Assembly (NCBI GenBank): GCA_029959325.1
Contig: JASCPF010000006.1
Location: 1 to 64,000, forward strand
Source of the DNA: Microbacteriaceae bacterium PS02068
Lineage (GTDB): Bacteria > Actinomycetota > Actinomycetes > Actinomycetales > Microbacteriaceae
DNA: 64,000 bases
Direction of reading: 5' to 3'
The position numbers and the translations under genes are program-made. Below the pieces are notes generated by a model. It was not told the origin of the DNA. It was given only the letters and a program-made list of their open reading frames with translations, and made no database searches. Numbering within the stretch: the stretch's first letter is position 1; the number at the start of each line of letters is the position of its first letter. Shown piece by piece: positions 53,976 through 62,579 of this stretch.

Positions 53976-55007
53976 TCAGCGCGCGCCGAACTCTGTTTCG
54001 CCGAGCTCGGCGAGAATCCGATTGAGATCCTGAATTGTCGCGAAATCTATATTGATCTGGCCTTTTCTTGCAGTCAGCGCGATCTTGACCTTGGTGTTGA
54101 GCCGGTCACCCAGGCGCTGAGCAACGTCATCGAGGTGCGCACGCCGCGCGCCGGCCTTCGGGGGTGCGACCTTCGATGACGACCCACCCACCGTCTTCGA
54201 CGCGGCCTCGGCGGCGCGGACCGAGAGGTCTTCGTTGACGATCTTGTCGGCGAGCCGCTGCATCGCCGTGACGTCGTCGAGCGACAGGATCGCACGGGCG
54301 TGGCCGGCGCTGAGCACGCCCGCGGCGACGCGCTGCTGCACGGGCACCGGCAGCTTCAGCAACCGGATGGTGTTGCTGATCTGCGGTCGCGAGCGGCCGA
54401 TGCGCGTCGCCAGCACTTCCTGCGTGATGCCGAAGTCGTCGAGCAGCTGCTGATAGGCGGATGCCTCTTCGAGGGGGTTCAGCTGTGCGCGATGCAGGTT
54501 CTCGAGCAGAGCGTCTCGCAGCAGGTCCTCGTCGGCCGTGTCGCGCACGATGGCGGGGATCGCGGTGAGGCCGGCGGCACGCGCTGCGCGTGTGCGCCGC
54601 TCCCCCATGATGAGCTCGTAGGCGCCGTCGTCGTTCGTCCTGACGACGACCGGCTGCAGCACCCCGAACTCGCGGACACTGTGGATCAGCTCGGCCAGAT
54701 CGTCCGAGTCGAAGTTCGTGCGCGGCTGACGTGGGTTCGGCACGATCTCGTTCGGATCGATGTGCACCAGCCGCGCGCCGGGGACGGCGATCAGGTCTTC
54801 CCCCGGCTGATCCGACTGATCCGACCGCGTCACGGCTTCGCTCGGGGCATCGGGGCTCGTGGCATCCGCGCCATCGCCGACAGACTCGGAGGGGGCGGAG
54901 GACCGAGAGGCGCCGGGGAAGAAGACGTCCACGGGCCGCGCCTCAGCGCTCTCCGATGTCGGGATGAGAGCCCCGATGCCTCGTCCCAGTCCTGTGCGCT
55001 TCGCCAT
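53976..55007 (-). CDS. parB: Chromosome-partitioning protein ParB
   Basis: A 343-aa CTP-dependent DNA clamp. The N terminus MAKRTGLGRGIGALIP is usual for actinobacterial ParB; a linker precedes the CTP site (NPRQPRTNFD, MGERRTRAAR) and the helix-turn-helix (GITQEVLATRIGRSRPQISN) that reads parS. The C-terminal dimer domain is present. It shares one base with the end of parA. Three parS sites lie within 2 kb. Confidence 0.97.
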   Translation of the reverse strand: MAKRTGLGRGIGALIPTSESAEARPVDVFFPGASRSSAPSESVGDGADATSPDAPSEAVTRSDQSDQPGEDLIAVPGARLVHIDPNEIVPNPRQPRTNFDSDDLAELIHSVREFGVLQPVVVRTNDDGAYELIMGERRTRAARAAGLTAIPAIVRDTADEDLLRDALLENLHRAQLNPLEEASAYQQLLDDFGITQEVLATRIGRSRPQISNTIRLLKLPVPVQQRVAAGVLSAGHARAILSLDDVTAMQRLADKIVNEDLSVRAAEAASKTVGGSSSKVAPPKAGARRAHLDDVAQRLGDRLNTKVKIALTARKGQINIDFATIQDLNRILAELGETEFGAR

Positions 55008-55972
55008 CAGTTCGTCTCCTCGTTCGTCGTCGCCGTCTGCGGGCGCTGCACCAATTCCACGGCCGCCTCGCGGTACGACACGGCGCCCACCGACTGCGGA
55101 TCGTAGGCGATCACGGTCTGTCCGAAGCTCGGCGCCTCAGACACACGCACCGAGCGCGGGATGATCGTGCGCAGCACCTCGCTCGGGAAGTGTGAGCGCA
55201 CTTCCTCAGCGACCTGTTGCGCAAGTCGCGTGCGACCGTCGTACATCGTCAGCAGAATCGTGGAGAGGTGCAGCGACGGGTTCAGGTGCTTCTGAATCAT
55301 GCGGATGCTGCCCAGCAGCTGCGAGAGTCCCTCGAGCGCGTAATACTCACATTGAATGGGGATCATCAGTTCACTGGCGGCCGTGAAGGCATTGATGGTC
55401 AGCAGACCGAGTGAGGGCGGGCAGTCGATGAGCACGAAATCGAGTCGCTCTTCGGATGCCGCGAGGTAGTCGTCCAGCGCCGTCCGCAGGCGGTGCTCAC
55501 GAGCCACCTGCGATACGAGTTCAATCTCGGCGCCGGCGAGATGGATCGTGCTCGGTGCGCACAGCAGATTAGGCGACTCAGGGCTCGTCTGGATGATGTC
55601 GGCAAGAGGAAACTCGTCGATCAGCACGTCGTAGACACTGGGAATGTCGGCCGTGTGCGGCACACCGAGCGCCGTCGACGCATTTCCCTGCGGATCGAGG
55701 TCGATCACCAGAACGCGCGCACCCAGCGACACCAGCGCTGCGGCCATATTGACGGTCGTGGTCGTCTTTCCGACGCCACCCTTCTGGTTCGAGATCGTCA
55801 ACACGCGGGTCTCGCCAGAGAACTCGACCGACACGGCCGCGAGTGCCTTCCGACGAGACGTCAGATCGGCGAGTTCGCGCGCAATCGGACTGTCGTCGAG
55901 AGAGAAGGGTGCGGGAGAGGTCGCGTTCTCCGATTCCGGCACCAGCAACTCCTGTCTCTGTCGGGGGATCAT
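55007..55972 (-). CDS. parA: Chromosome-partitioning ATPase ParA
   Basis: A 321-aa Walker-type ATPase that moves ParB-parS complexes. The deviant Walker A is NQKGGVGKTTTTVN near residue 65, with LVIDLDPQGNAS and FVLIDCPPSLG after it. The start MIPRQRQELL is the longest; a later start in the N-terminal extension is possible. Separated from rsmG by two parS sites. Confidence 0.97.
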   Translation of the reverse strand: MIPRQRQELLVPESENATSPAPFSLDDSPIARELADLTSRRKALAAVSVEFSGETRVLTISNQKGGVGKTTTTVNMAAALVSLGARVLVIDLDPQGNASTALGVPHTADIPSVYDVLIDEFPLADIIQTSPESPNLLCAPSTIHLAGAEIELVSQVAREHRLRTALDDYLAASEERLDFVLIDCPPSLGLLTINAFTAASELMIPIQCEYYALEGLSQLLGSIRMIQKHLNPSLHLSTILLTMYDGRTRLAQQVAEEVRSHFPSEVLRTIIPRSVRVSEAPSFGQTVIAYDPQSVGAVSYREAAVELVQRPQTATTNEETN

Positions 55973-56010
55973 CCCACTGTAGTCGAGGCCTATGACCTCA
56001 CCATTCGCGA

Positions 56011-56026
56011 TGTTTCACGTGAAACA
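56011..56026. promoter_or_regulatory. parS site 1
   Basis: TGTTTCACGTGAAACA, a perfect 16-base parS palindrome, upstream of parA. It is the nucleation site for ParB. The dyad extends by two bases on each side. Confidence 0.97.
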
Positions 56027-56046
56027 TCGTTCGCCGCCTCGTGTGA

Positions 56047-56062
56047 TGTTTCACGTGAAACA
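56047..56062. promoter_or_regulatory. parS site 2
   Basis: Second perfect TGTTTCACGTGAAACA, 36 bases from the first and just beyond the 3' end of rsmG. Confidence 0.97.
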
Positions 56063-56073
56063 TCACACCGTGC

Positions 56074-56697
56074 TCAGCCGACCGTGGCCCGAATCACGCG
56101 GGTCGGCTCGCTGATCACACCGTCGCCCACCACCTCGACGCGCACGTCGCGCAGTCTGTAGGTGCGAATGGCCTTCGCGGCGGCGGTGATCTCGTTCTCG
56201 GCGTTTGCTCCCTTGAGCAGGACCAACTCGCCACCGGGGCGCACGAGGGGAGCGGTCAGGGGAATCAGTGTCTTCAGTGCGCTGACGGCACGGGCGGTGA
56301 CGGCATCGAGCACGGGCCCGAGCTTCCACTCCTCGCCCCGAGCCCGCACGACCTCGACGTTGTCGAGGTCCCAGGCATCCTTCTGCTCCTGCAGCCACGC
56401 CACCCGGCGCTCCATCGGCTCGATCAGCACCCACTGCACGTCGGGTCGGGCGATCGCCAGGACGAGTCCCGGCAGCCCGGCGCCAGATCCGATGTCGCCG
56501 ACGCGCGAGCCGGCCTGGAACAGGGGAGCGGCCACCGCAGAGTTCAAGATGTGCCGCGTCCACAGTCGTGGCGGCTCCAGTGGACCGATGAGCCCGCGCT
56601 CTTCACCGTGCTCACCCAGCGCTTGTGCGAATCCCCGGGCCTGTGCGATGCGGTCGCCGAACACGGTGATGGCTTCGGCCGGCTCTTGCTCGATCAT
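56074..56697 (-). CDS. rsmG: 16S rRNA (guanine-N7)-methyltransferase RsmG
   Basis: A 207-aa methyltransferase (GidB) that modifies G527 of 16S rRNA; loss in other bacteria gives low-level streptomycin resistance. AdoMet loop VGDIGSGAGLPGLVLAI near residue 66 and the WTRHILNSAV signature near 46. Lies between parS sites, next to parA as usual. Confidence 0.96.
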   Translation of the reverse strand: MIEQEPAEAITVFGDRIAQARGFAQALGEHGEERGLIGPLEPPRLWTRHILNSAVAAPLFQAGSRVGDIGSGAGLPGLVLAIARPDVQWVLIEPMERRVAWLQEQKDAWDLDNVEVVRARGEEWKLGPVLDAVTARAVSALKTLIPLTAPLVRPGGELVLLKGANAENEITAAAKAIRTYRLRDVRVEVVGDGVISEPTRVIRATVG

Positions 56698-56700
56698 CGA

Positions 56701-56716
56701 TGTTTCACGTGAAACA
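56701..56716. promoter_or_regulatory. parS site 3
   Basis: Third perfect TGTTTCACGTGAAACA, in the 19-base gap between jag and rsmG, about 4.5 kb from oriC. Confidence 0.97.
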
Positions 56717-57232
56717 TCACGCGCGACGGATCACGATGTGCCGGTCCGCGCCCTCGCCGTACGACTCCGAGACGAGACCACGCTCGCCGACGATGTCGTG
56801 AATGAGCTTCCGCTCGTAGCTCGACATGGCGGGCAGGGATGCCTGTGACCCACCCTCGTCCAGACGCGCGATGGCTCGGTCGACGAGCTTCTCGAGCTGC
56901 TGCTGACGAGCGTCGCGAGAACCGCCGACATCGAGAATGAGGCGCGAGAACCGACCGGTCTGCGTCTGCACCGCGATGCGGGTCAGCTCTTGCAGGGCCT
57001 GCACCGTCTCGGGGTCGGAGATCAGTCGCAGGGCACCGGGGTCGTCGTTCTCCACCGACACGTAGGCGCGGCCGGCGCGAACGTCGAGCGCGAGGTCACC
57101 GTCGATGTCCGCGATGTCGAGCAGCCCCTCGAGGTAGTCGGCGGCAACGTCACCCTCCTGCTCGAGCTGCTCGGTGGTGGCAACGCTCGCCGACGAGCGC
57201 TCGGAAATGGTCTGATCTGCCGTGTTGCTCAT
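56717..57232 (-). CDS. jag: Jag/KhpB RNA-binding protein
   Basis: A 171-aa protein with a KH-type domain (DYLEGLLDIADIDGDLALDV onward) and a C-terminal R3H domain (MSSYERKLIHDIVGERG, IVIRRA). It lacks the N-terminal Jag domain of firmicute members, as is usual in actinobacteria. It binds RNA and affects cell-envelope growth elsewhere. Eight bases after yidC. An ATG four codons upstream is also possible. Confidence 0.94.
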   Translation of the reverse strand: MSNTADQTISERSSASVATTEQLEQEGDVAADYLEGLLDIADIDGDLALDVRAGRAYVSVENDDPGALRLISDPETVQALQELTRIAVQTQTGRFSRLILDVGGSRDARQQQLEKLVDRAIARLDEGGSQASLPAMSSYERKLIHDIVGERGLVSESYGEGADRHIVIRRA

Positions 57233-57240
57233 GAGTAGTC

Positions 57241-58374
57241 TCACTCTGTCTTCGATGACGGGTCGGTCGGCTTGGCCTTCTGCGCCTGCTTCTTCGCGCG
57301 CTGCTTGTTCACCGGCTGCTGGCGCTTGGGGGCTTCGGCCTTCGCCTTCTGAGCCTCTTCATACAGGCGCTGCTGCTCGGCCTGGTACTTCTCGAGCGGG
57401 ATGATCTTGCCCGAGCTGTCGAGCGCCTTGCCCTTGCGCGCCAGGCGCTCTTCGCGCGCCTTCGCCGCATCGGAACCCGGCGTCGGCAGGTTCCGGATGA
57501 CGAGGAACTGCTGCACCATCGTCCAGATGTTGGAGGTGAACCAGTAGATGACGACACCGAGCGGGAAGAAGAGTCCCGAGAAGATGAATGCCAGCGGCAG
57601 GATGTAGAGCATGATGCGCTGCATCTGGTAGGCCTGGCCGGTCTTGGCCTCGGGGGAGAGGTTCTTCGAGATGATCTGCAGCTGCGTGATGAACTGCGAC
57701 GCGATCATCAGGATCACGAGGATCACGAGGATCGTGACCGTCGCCTCCCAGCCGTCGGGCTTCTGGTTGACGGCCTCGACGAGGCTCGTGTGCAGCGGCG
57801 CGACACCGAACAGCTTGGCTTCGTAGAACTGGAACGTCAGGTCCTTGTCCAGCAGGCCGACGCCGCCGAGGCCCCATTCGGCGTGCTTCTTCACGTCACT
57901 GAGCGTGTAGAACATGCCGAGCAGGATCGGCATCTGCACCAGCAGCGGAAGACAGCTCGACACCGGAGTCGTGCCGTGCTTCTTGTAGAGCGCCATCGTC
58001 TCGCGGCTCATCGCCTCACGCGAGAGCTGATCCTTCTTGCCGCGATACTTCTCTTGAACTTTTCGCAGTTCAGGAGCAATTTCCATCATCTTGCGCTGGC
58101 TCTTGATCTGCCTGACGAAGAGGGGGATCAGTGCCGAGCGCACGACGATCACGAGACCCATGATCGACAGCACCCAGGTGATGCCCTCTGTCGCGCCCAT
58201 GCCCAGCGACGTGAAGACCCAGTGCCAGAACACGAGGATCGCCTCGACGACGAACTTGAACGGCCACATGATCGTGCTGAAGAAGTCGAGCGACGTTCCG
58301 GGATAGGGCACCGTGGTGGGAGAGACCACCGGCGTCGGGTCCGCGGCGTCCGCGGCGTAGAGAAGATCCAGCAC
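57241..58374 (-). CDS. yidC: Membrane protein insertase YidC
   Basis: A 377-aa insertase (60 kDa inner membrane protein family, short form). Conserved helices include FKFVVEAILVFWHWVF, the cytoplasmic coiled hairpin RQIKSQRKMMEIAPELRKVQ and LVQMPILLGMFYTLS. A Lys/Ala-rich cytoplasmic tail (PKRQQPVNKQRAKKQAQKAK) probably contacts ribosomes. Between yidD and jag in the standard order. Confidence 0.96.
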   Translation of the reverse strand: MLDLLYAADAADPTPVVSPTTVPYPGTSLDFFSTIMWPFKFVVEAILVFWHWVFTSLGMGATEGITWVLSIMGLVIVVRSALIPLFVRQIKSQRKMMEIAPELRKVQEKYRGKKDQLSREAMSRETMALYKKHGTTPVSSCLPLLVQMPILLGMFYTLSDVKKHAEWGLGGVGLLDKDLTFQFYEAKLFGVAPLHTSLVEAVNQKPDGWEATVTILVILVILMIASQFITQLQIISKNLSPEAKTGQAYQMQRIMLYILPLAFIFSGLFFPLGVVIYWFTSNIWTMVQQFLVIRNLPTPGSDAAKAREERLARKGKALDSSGKIIPLEKYQAEQQRLYEEAQKAKAEAPKRQQPVNKQRAKKQAQKAKPTDPSSKTE

Positions 58375-58377
58375 GGA

Positions 58378-58782
58378 TCAGTCCTTTCTCGGCGAGGCGT
58401 CGGAGTGCGCCGCGCTCGGGGATGGCACGACGAAGCCGTGCCTGGTCAGCTCGTGTCGGAAACTCCGATGGAGAGGAACGTCGTCGATTCCGCCCTGCGC
58501 CCACGGATGGCAGCGCGCAAGACGTGCCGCGGTGAGGGCACTGCCCTTCACGAGCCCGTGCTGCTGCACGGCGCCCACGGCGTAGGCGGAACACGAGGGG
58601 TAGTACTTGCAGACATCGCCGTACGTGTGCGAGATCGTGGCGCGGTAGGTGTGCAGCAGGGCAAGACCGGCATTGCGGGGAAGCAGCGCAACGGCGTGCA
58701 GTGCAGTGGATGCCGAGAACGATCCGCCACTCACGAACCTGCCGTCACCGAGCGCGTACGACGGCAGTGTCGCCACGCTCAC
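58378..58782 (-). CDS. yidD: Membrane protein insertion efficiency factor YidD
   Basis: A 134-aa protein with the family core CKYYPSCSAYAVGAVQQHG and RLARCHPWAQGG. The GTG start overlaps the rnpA stop by four bases (GTGA), which decides it over an ATG eight codons upstream. It assists YidC, whose gene starts three bases downstream. Confidence 0.93.
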   Translation of the reverse strand: MSVATLPSYALGDGRFVSGGSFSASTALHAVALLPRNAGLALLHTYRATISHTYGDVCKYYPSCSAYAVGAVQQHGLVKGSALTAARLARCHPWAQGGIDDVPLHRSFRHELTRHGFVVPSPSAAHSDASPRKD

Positions 58783-59117
58783 GCGGCCGCCCGCCGATGG
58801 AGACACCGGGTGACCTCGGCACGGAGCAGACCGAAATCAGCGGATGCCGCGGCCGGCAGCGCACGGATGACCACGTCGGTGCCGGGCCGCACCTGTGACA
58901 GGGCGTCGGAGCACACGGCCTTCAGCCGGCGTCGGACGGTGTTGCGGGTCACGGCTGTTCCCACTTGCTTGCTCACGATGAATCCGAACCGCGCGGGGCG
59001 GTCTTCGGACGTGGTCACGACATACGTGACCGTGTGCACGGCGGCACAGCGGCTTCCCCCGCGGACGACGGATCGATAGTCCGCCCCGCGGGTGATGCGA
59101 TTCCCGCGCGCCAGCAC
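58779..59117 (-). CDS. rnpA: Ribonuclease P protein component
   Basis: A 112-aa basic protein that helps RNase P RNA mature tRNA 5' ends. The family motif is TRNTVRRRLKAV. The GTG giving VLARGNRITRGADYRSV matches the family N terminus; the open frame upstream only overlaps rpmH. Ten bases after rpmH. Confidence 0.95.
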   Translation of the reverse strand: MLARGNRITRGADYRSVVRGGSRCAAVHTVTYVVTTSEDRPARFGFIVSKQVGTAVTRNTVRRRLKAVCSDALSQVRPGTDVVIRALPAAASADFGLLRAEVTRCLHRRAAA

Positions 59118-59127
59118 TTCGAAGGCG

Positions 59128-59265
59128 TCAGACAGACAGCTCGGTGCGACCCTTGGCGCGACGCGCCGACAGGATCGACCGGCCGGCACGCGTGCGCATG
59201 CGGGCACGGAAGCCGTGCTTCTTGGCGCGGCGGCGGTTGTTGGGCTGGAACGTGCGCTTGCTCAT
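59128..59265 (-). CDS. rpmH: 50S ribosomal protein L34
   Basis: A 45-aa, very basic protein: [19 protein letters not shown] then [19 protein letters not shown]. This is the full L34 sequence pattern. First gene of the leftward rpmH-rnpA-yidD-yidC-jag-rsmG cluster; its promoter lies in the dnaA-rpmH gap. Confidence 0.97.
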   Translation of the reverse strand: MSKRTFQPNNRRRAKKHGFRARMRTRAGRSILSARRAKGRTELSV

Positions 59266-59526
59266 GTGGATCACTCCGGATCGGCGGGTCACCCGAACGC
59301 TCTAGACCGGGGACGCAGGTACAGGGGACTGCCCAGGTGGGCGTAAGTCAACCGACTAAGGATACGTCGAGACGCGCCAGACCTCAAACTGAGAGCGGGA
59401 GGGTGTCATTATCCACTGCCTGTGGATGACGGGTGGCAGGGACACGCGGGCCGGAACTACAGTGGATTTTGCCCTCGACGGCGTCGCTGACTACCGTGGC
59501 TCGGGTAGTTATCCACAGGGAGTTCC
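59266..59526. promoter_or_regulatory. Divergent rpmH-dnaA promoter region with DnaA boxes
   Basis: A perfect DnaA box TTATCCACA is at 59509-59517, immediately before the dnaA start, and a near pair TTATCCACT / TGTGGATGA is at 59409-59429. DnaA probably represses its own gene here. No gene is seen in the region. Confidence 0.75.
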
Positions 59527-60951
59527 ATGTCACCGCACGATGTTCCGGATGTCCCGGTGTGGGCCGCCGTGCTCGAACATCTCGAACAGGACGAGCGCGT
59601 CACGCCGCAGATGCAGGGCTTTCTGAACCTCGCCGTCGCGCAAGGGGTCATGAGCGGAACCCTGTACCTGGACGTTCCGAACGATCTCACCGCGGCGCAG
59701 CTGAACAAGCGACTGCGCGCCCCGATCATGGAGGCGCTCAGTCACGTCGAGGCAGAGCCCGCCGCGAACTCGTTCCGCGTCGTCGTCAATCCCGAACTCA
59801 CCGATGCGCACCTCACGATGCCCATCCCGGTGCAGCCGTCGGCACCCCTCGCCGCGCCGGCCGTCGCACGCCCCGGTCCGGATGACGGCTTCGAGACCCC
59901 CGCGCCGCCGTCGCGCAGCGATACCCGACTGAACCCCAAGTACAGCTTCGACAACTTCGTCATCGGCCAGTCCAACCGCTTCGCGCACGCGGCGGCCGTC
60001 GCGGTGGCCGAGGCGCCGGCGAAGGCCTACAACCCGCTGTTCATCTACGGCGACTCGGGCCTCGGCAAGACACACCTGCTGCACGCGATCGGCGACTACG
60101 CGCTGAGTCTCTACAGCGGCATCCGCGTCCGCTACGTCTCCAGCGAAGAGTTCACCAACGACTTCATCAACTCGATCGCGAACAACCGCGGGTCGGCGTT
60201 CCAGGCGCGCTACCGCGACGTCGACATCCTGATGATCGACGACATCCAGTTCCTGCAGGGCAAGGCCGAGACGCAAGAGGCCTTCTTCCACACGTTCAAC
60301 ACGCTGCACGATCACGACAAGCAGGTGGTGATCACGAGCGATGTGCCCCCGCGCCACTTGACCGGCTTCGAAGATCGCATGCGCAGCCGGTTCGAGTGGG
60401 GTCTCATCACCGACGTGCAGGCGCCCGACCTCGAGACCCGCATCGCGATCCTGCGCAAGAAGGCGCAGTCCGAGCGCCTGCTCGTTCCCGACGATGTGCT
60501 CGAGTACATCGCCACGAAGGTCTCGAGCAACATCCGCGAGCTCGAGGGCGCGCTCATCCGGGTGTCCGCCTTCGCGAGCCTCAACCGGTCGACTCTCGAC
60601 ATCTCGCTCGCGCAGACGGTTCTGCGTGACATCGTCGACACCGATGACGCGAACGTCATCCTGCCCACCGACATCATCGCGGCCACGGCGCAGTACTTCC
60701 GCCTGTCGGTCGACGACCTCTACGGGTCGAGCAGATCCCAGTCGGTCGCCACGGCGAGACAGATCGCGATGTACCTGTGCCGCGAGCGCACGAACCTCTC
60801 TCTGCCCAAGATCGGCCAGCTCTTCGGCAACCGCGATCACACCACCGTGATGTACGCGTGCAAGAAGATCGCCGAGCTCATGAAGGAGCGCCGGTCGATC
60901 TACAACCAGGTCTCCGAGATCACCACTCAGCTGGGTCGCGTCAGCCGCTGA
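59527..60951 (+). CDS. dnaA: Chromosomal replication initiator DnaA
   Basis: A 474-aa initiator. Domain I spans residues 1-90, followed by a short Pro-rich linker. The AAA+ core has Walker [10 protein letters not shown] at 175-183 and Walker [11 protein letters not shown] near 233. The DnaA-box-binding signature [13 protein letters not shown] is near residue 440. The domain II linker is short for an actinobacterium. A DnaA box overlaps the leader. Confidence 0.98.
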   Translation: MSPHDVPDVPVWAAVLEHLEQDERVTPQMQGFLNLAVAQGVMSGTLYLDVPNDLTAAQLNKRLRAPIMEALSHVEAEPAANSFRVVVNPELTDAHLTMPIPVQPSAPLAAPAVARPGPDDGFETPAPPSRSDTRLNPKYSFDNFVIGQSNRFAHAAAVAVAEAPAKAYNPLFIYGDSGLGKTHLLHAIGDYALSLYSGIRVRYVSSEEFTNDFINSIANNRGSAFQARYRDVDILMIDDIQFLQGKAETQEAFFHTFNTLHDHDKQVVITSDVPPRHLTGFEDRMRSRFEWGLITDVQAPDLETRIAILRKKAQSERLLVPDDVLEYIATKVSSNIRELEGALIRVSAFASLNRSTLDISLAQTVLRDIVDTDDANVILPTDIIAATAQYFRLSVDDLYGSSRSQSVATARQIAMYLCRERTNLSLPKIGQLFGNRDHTTVMYACKKIAELMKERRSIYNQVSEITTQLGRVSR

Positions 60952-61403
60952 CACGCCCGGGCGGTCGTCGGGGTCTTGACATGACGGCTCGAGTAGCCGC
61001 ATGATGCGCGTTCTTCACAGTGTGGACAGCCTGTGGATAACTACACGGTCGAGCGGGACGACTGTGAGCGAATCGACGATTCCTGTGGAGGACGCCCGTG
61101 CGACCGGCGGCCCGAAGAACCCGCACTGTCAGCGGCATCCGCAGCTCGCCCACAACTTACACGCGTGTGGTTTCCGCTCGTCGAGCCGGATCGGCCGGGT
61201 TATCCACAGTTTCCACAGCTGTTAACACCACTACAGAGATCTATCTAGAGAAATCCCGCTCGATCACCATGACGAAGACAGACCCGACGGTGGATGCCTC
61301 AGCCACTGGTCGTCTCTCCGTCGTCATTGCGGTTCGCCCGACAGGGCCTAGCATGAGATGGCTCGGCCAATTCGAAGGCCACACCGACGTCAAGGGAGCG
61401 CCA
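60952..61403. other. Origin of replication oriC (dnaA-dnaN intergenic)
   Basis: The 452-base gap contains perfect DnaA boxes at 61032-61040 (TGTGGATAA) and 61200-61208 (TTATCCACA), and weaker ones such as TGTGGACAG at 61021, CCTGTGGAG near 61083 and TTTCCACAG near 61210. A relatively AT-rich segment near 61220-61255 follows the right boxes and could be the unwinding element. The open frame crossing the region is not a credible gene. Confidence 0.85.
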
Positions 61404-62546
61404 GTGAAGTTCCACGTGAATCGCGATGTGTTCAGCGAGGCCGTGTCGTTCGTCGTCAAGCTCCTGCCGCAGCGCAATCCGCAGCCGATCCTGGCCGGTG
61501 TGCTGATCGAGGCATCCGAAGACGGACTGTCGCTCGCGGCGTTCGACTACGAGGCATCCGCACGCACCACCATCGAGGCGACGGTCGACTCACCCGGCAC
61601 GATCCTCGTGCACGGCCGGCTGCTGTCCGAGATCGCCAGCCGCCTGCCGAACGCCCCGATCCAGATCGAGGCCACGGACGACGATGGCATCGTGCTCAGC
61701 TGCGGCTCGGCACGGTTCACCCTCGCGTCGATGCCGGTGCAGGAATATCCCGCGATCCCCGAAGTCACGGGCGAGTCGGGCCTGGTGCCCGCCGACGAGT
61801 TCGCCACCGCCATCGCGCAGGTCGCTTTCGCCGCGTCGCGCGACGATGTCACTCCCGTGCTCACGGGCGTGCAGCTCGAGGTCGCCGGCACCTCGCTGAG
61901 CCTGGTCGCCACCGACCGCTATCGGGTCGCGCTGCGCGACGTCGCCTTCGACGGCGGCACTGTCGCGGGCGACGAGACCACGACGGCGCTCGTCCCCGCT
62001 CGTACGCTGATCGAGGTCGGCAAGACCTTCGCCCACTCCGGCGACATCCAGGTGTCGTTCTCGGGCTCGGGCGATCGCGAGATCATCGCCTTCACGTCGG
62101 GCAACAAGACGGTCACGTCTCTGCTGATCAAGGGCAACTTCCCGCCTGTGCGGCGACTGTTCCCCGCGCAGACCGAGCACTACGCGGTGGTGAACACAGC
62201 CGACCTGCAAGAGGCCGTGCGTCGTGTGTCGCTGGTGCTCGACCGCTCGGCCCCGCTGCGGTTCACCTTCACCGCTGACGGCGTGTCGATGGATGCCTCG
62301 GGCACCGAGCAGGCGCGCGCGACCGAGTCGGTCGACGCGACCCTCGCCGGCGACGATGTCACGCTGGGCCTCAACCCGCAGTACCTCCTCGAGGCCCTCG
62401 GCGCGGTCAAGAGCGAGTTCGCCCGCATCACGTTCACCTCGAGCGACAACGCGAACAAGCTCAGCCCCGTGCTGATCACGCCGCAGACCTCCGGCACCCC
62501 GGAGAGCTTCAAGTACCTGCTGCAGCCGAACCTGCTGCTGCGCTGA
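61404..62546 (+). CDS. dnaN: DNA polymerase III beta subunit (sliding clamp)
   Basis: A 380-aa clamp with three similar domains and no catalytic motif. GTG start with AAGGGAG seven bases upstream; MKFHVNRDVFSEAVSFVVKLLPQR is the usual actinobacterial start. Ends QPNLLLR. Directly follows oriC and precedes recF, without the gnd gene that some actinobacteria have between them. Confidence 0.97.
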   Translation: MKFHVNRDVFSEAVSFVVKLLPQRNPQPILAGVLIEASEDGLSLAAFDYEASARTTIEATVDSPGTILVHGRLLSEIASRLPNAPIQIEATDDDGIVLSCGSARFTLASMPVQEYPAIPEVTGESGLVPADEFATAIAQVAFAASRDDVTPVLTGVQLEVAGTSLSLVATDRYRVALRDVAFDGGTVAGDETTTALVPARTLIEVGKTFAHSGDIQVSFSGSGDREIIAFTSGNKTVTSLLIKGNFPPVRRLFPAQTEHYAVVNTADLQEAVRRVSLVLDRSAPLRFTFTADGVSMDASGTEQARATESVDATLAGDDVTLGLNPQYLLEALGAVKSEFARITFTSSDNANKLSPVLITPQTSGTPESFKYLLQPNLLLR

Positions 62547-62579
62547 TCGAGTGTCGCCCGCGCCGCCTAGGCTGAACGG

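Noticed and set aside
59530..61002. 490-codon open frame on the minus strand opposite dnaA
   Set aside because: Fully antisense to dnaA, with biased composition and no ribosome-binding site.
61098..61403. N-terminal extension of dnaN to an upstream ATG
   Set aside because: It would cover a DnaA box of oriC and adds 102 residues unlike any clamp; the GTG at 61404 has a good ribosome-binding site and the family N terminus.
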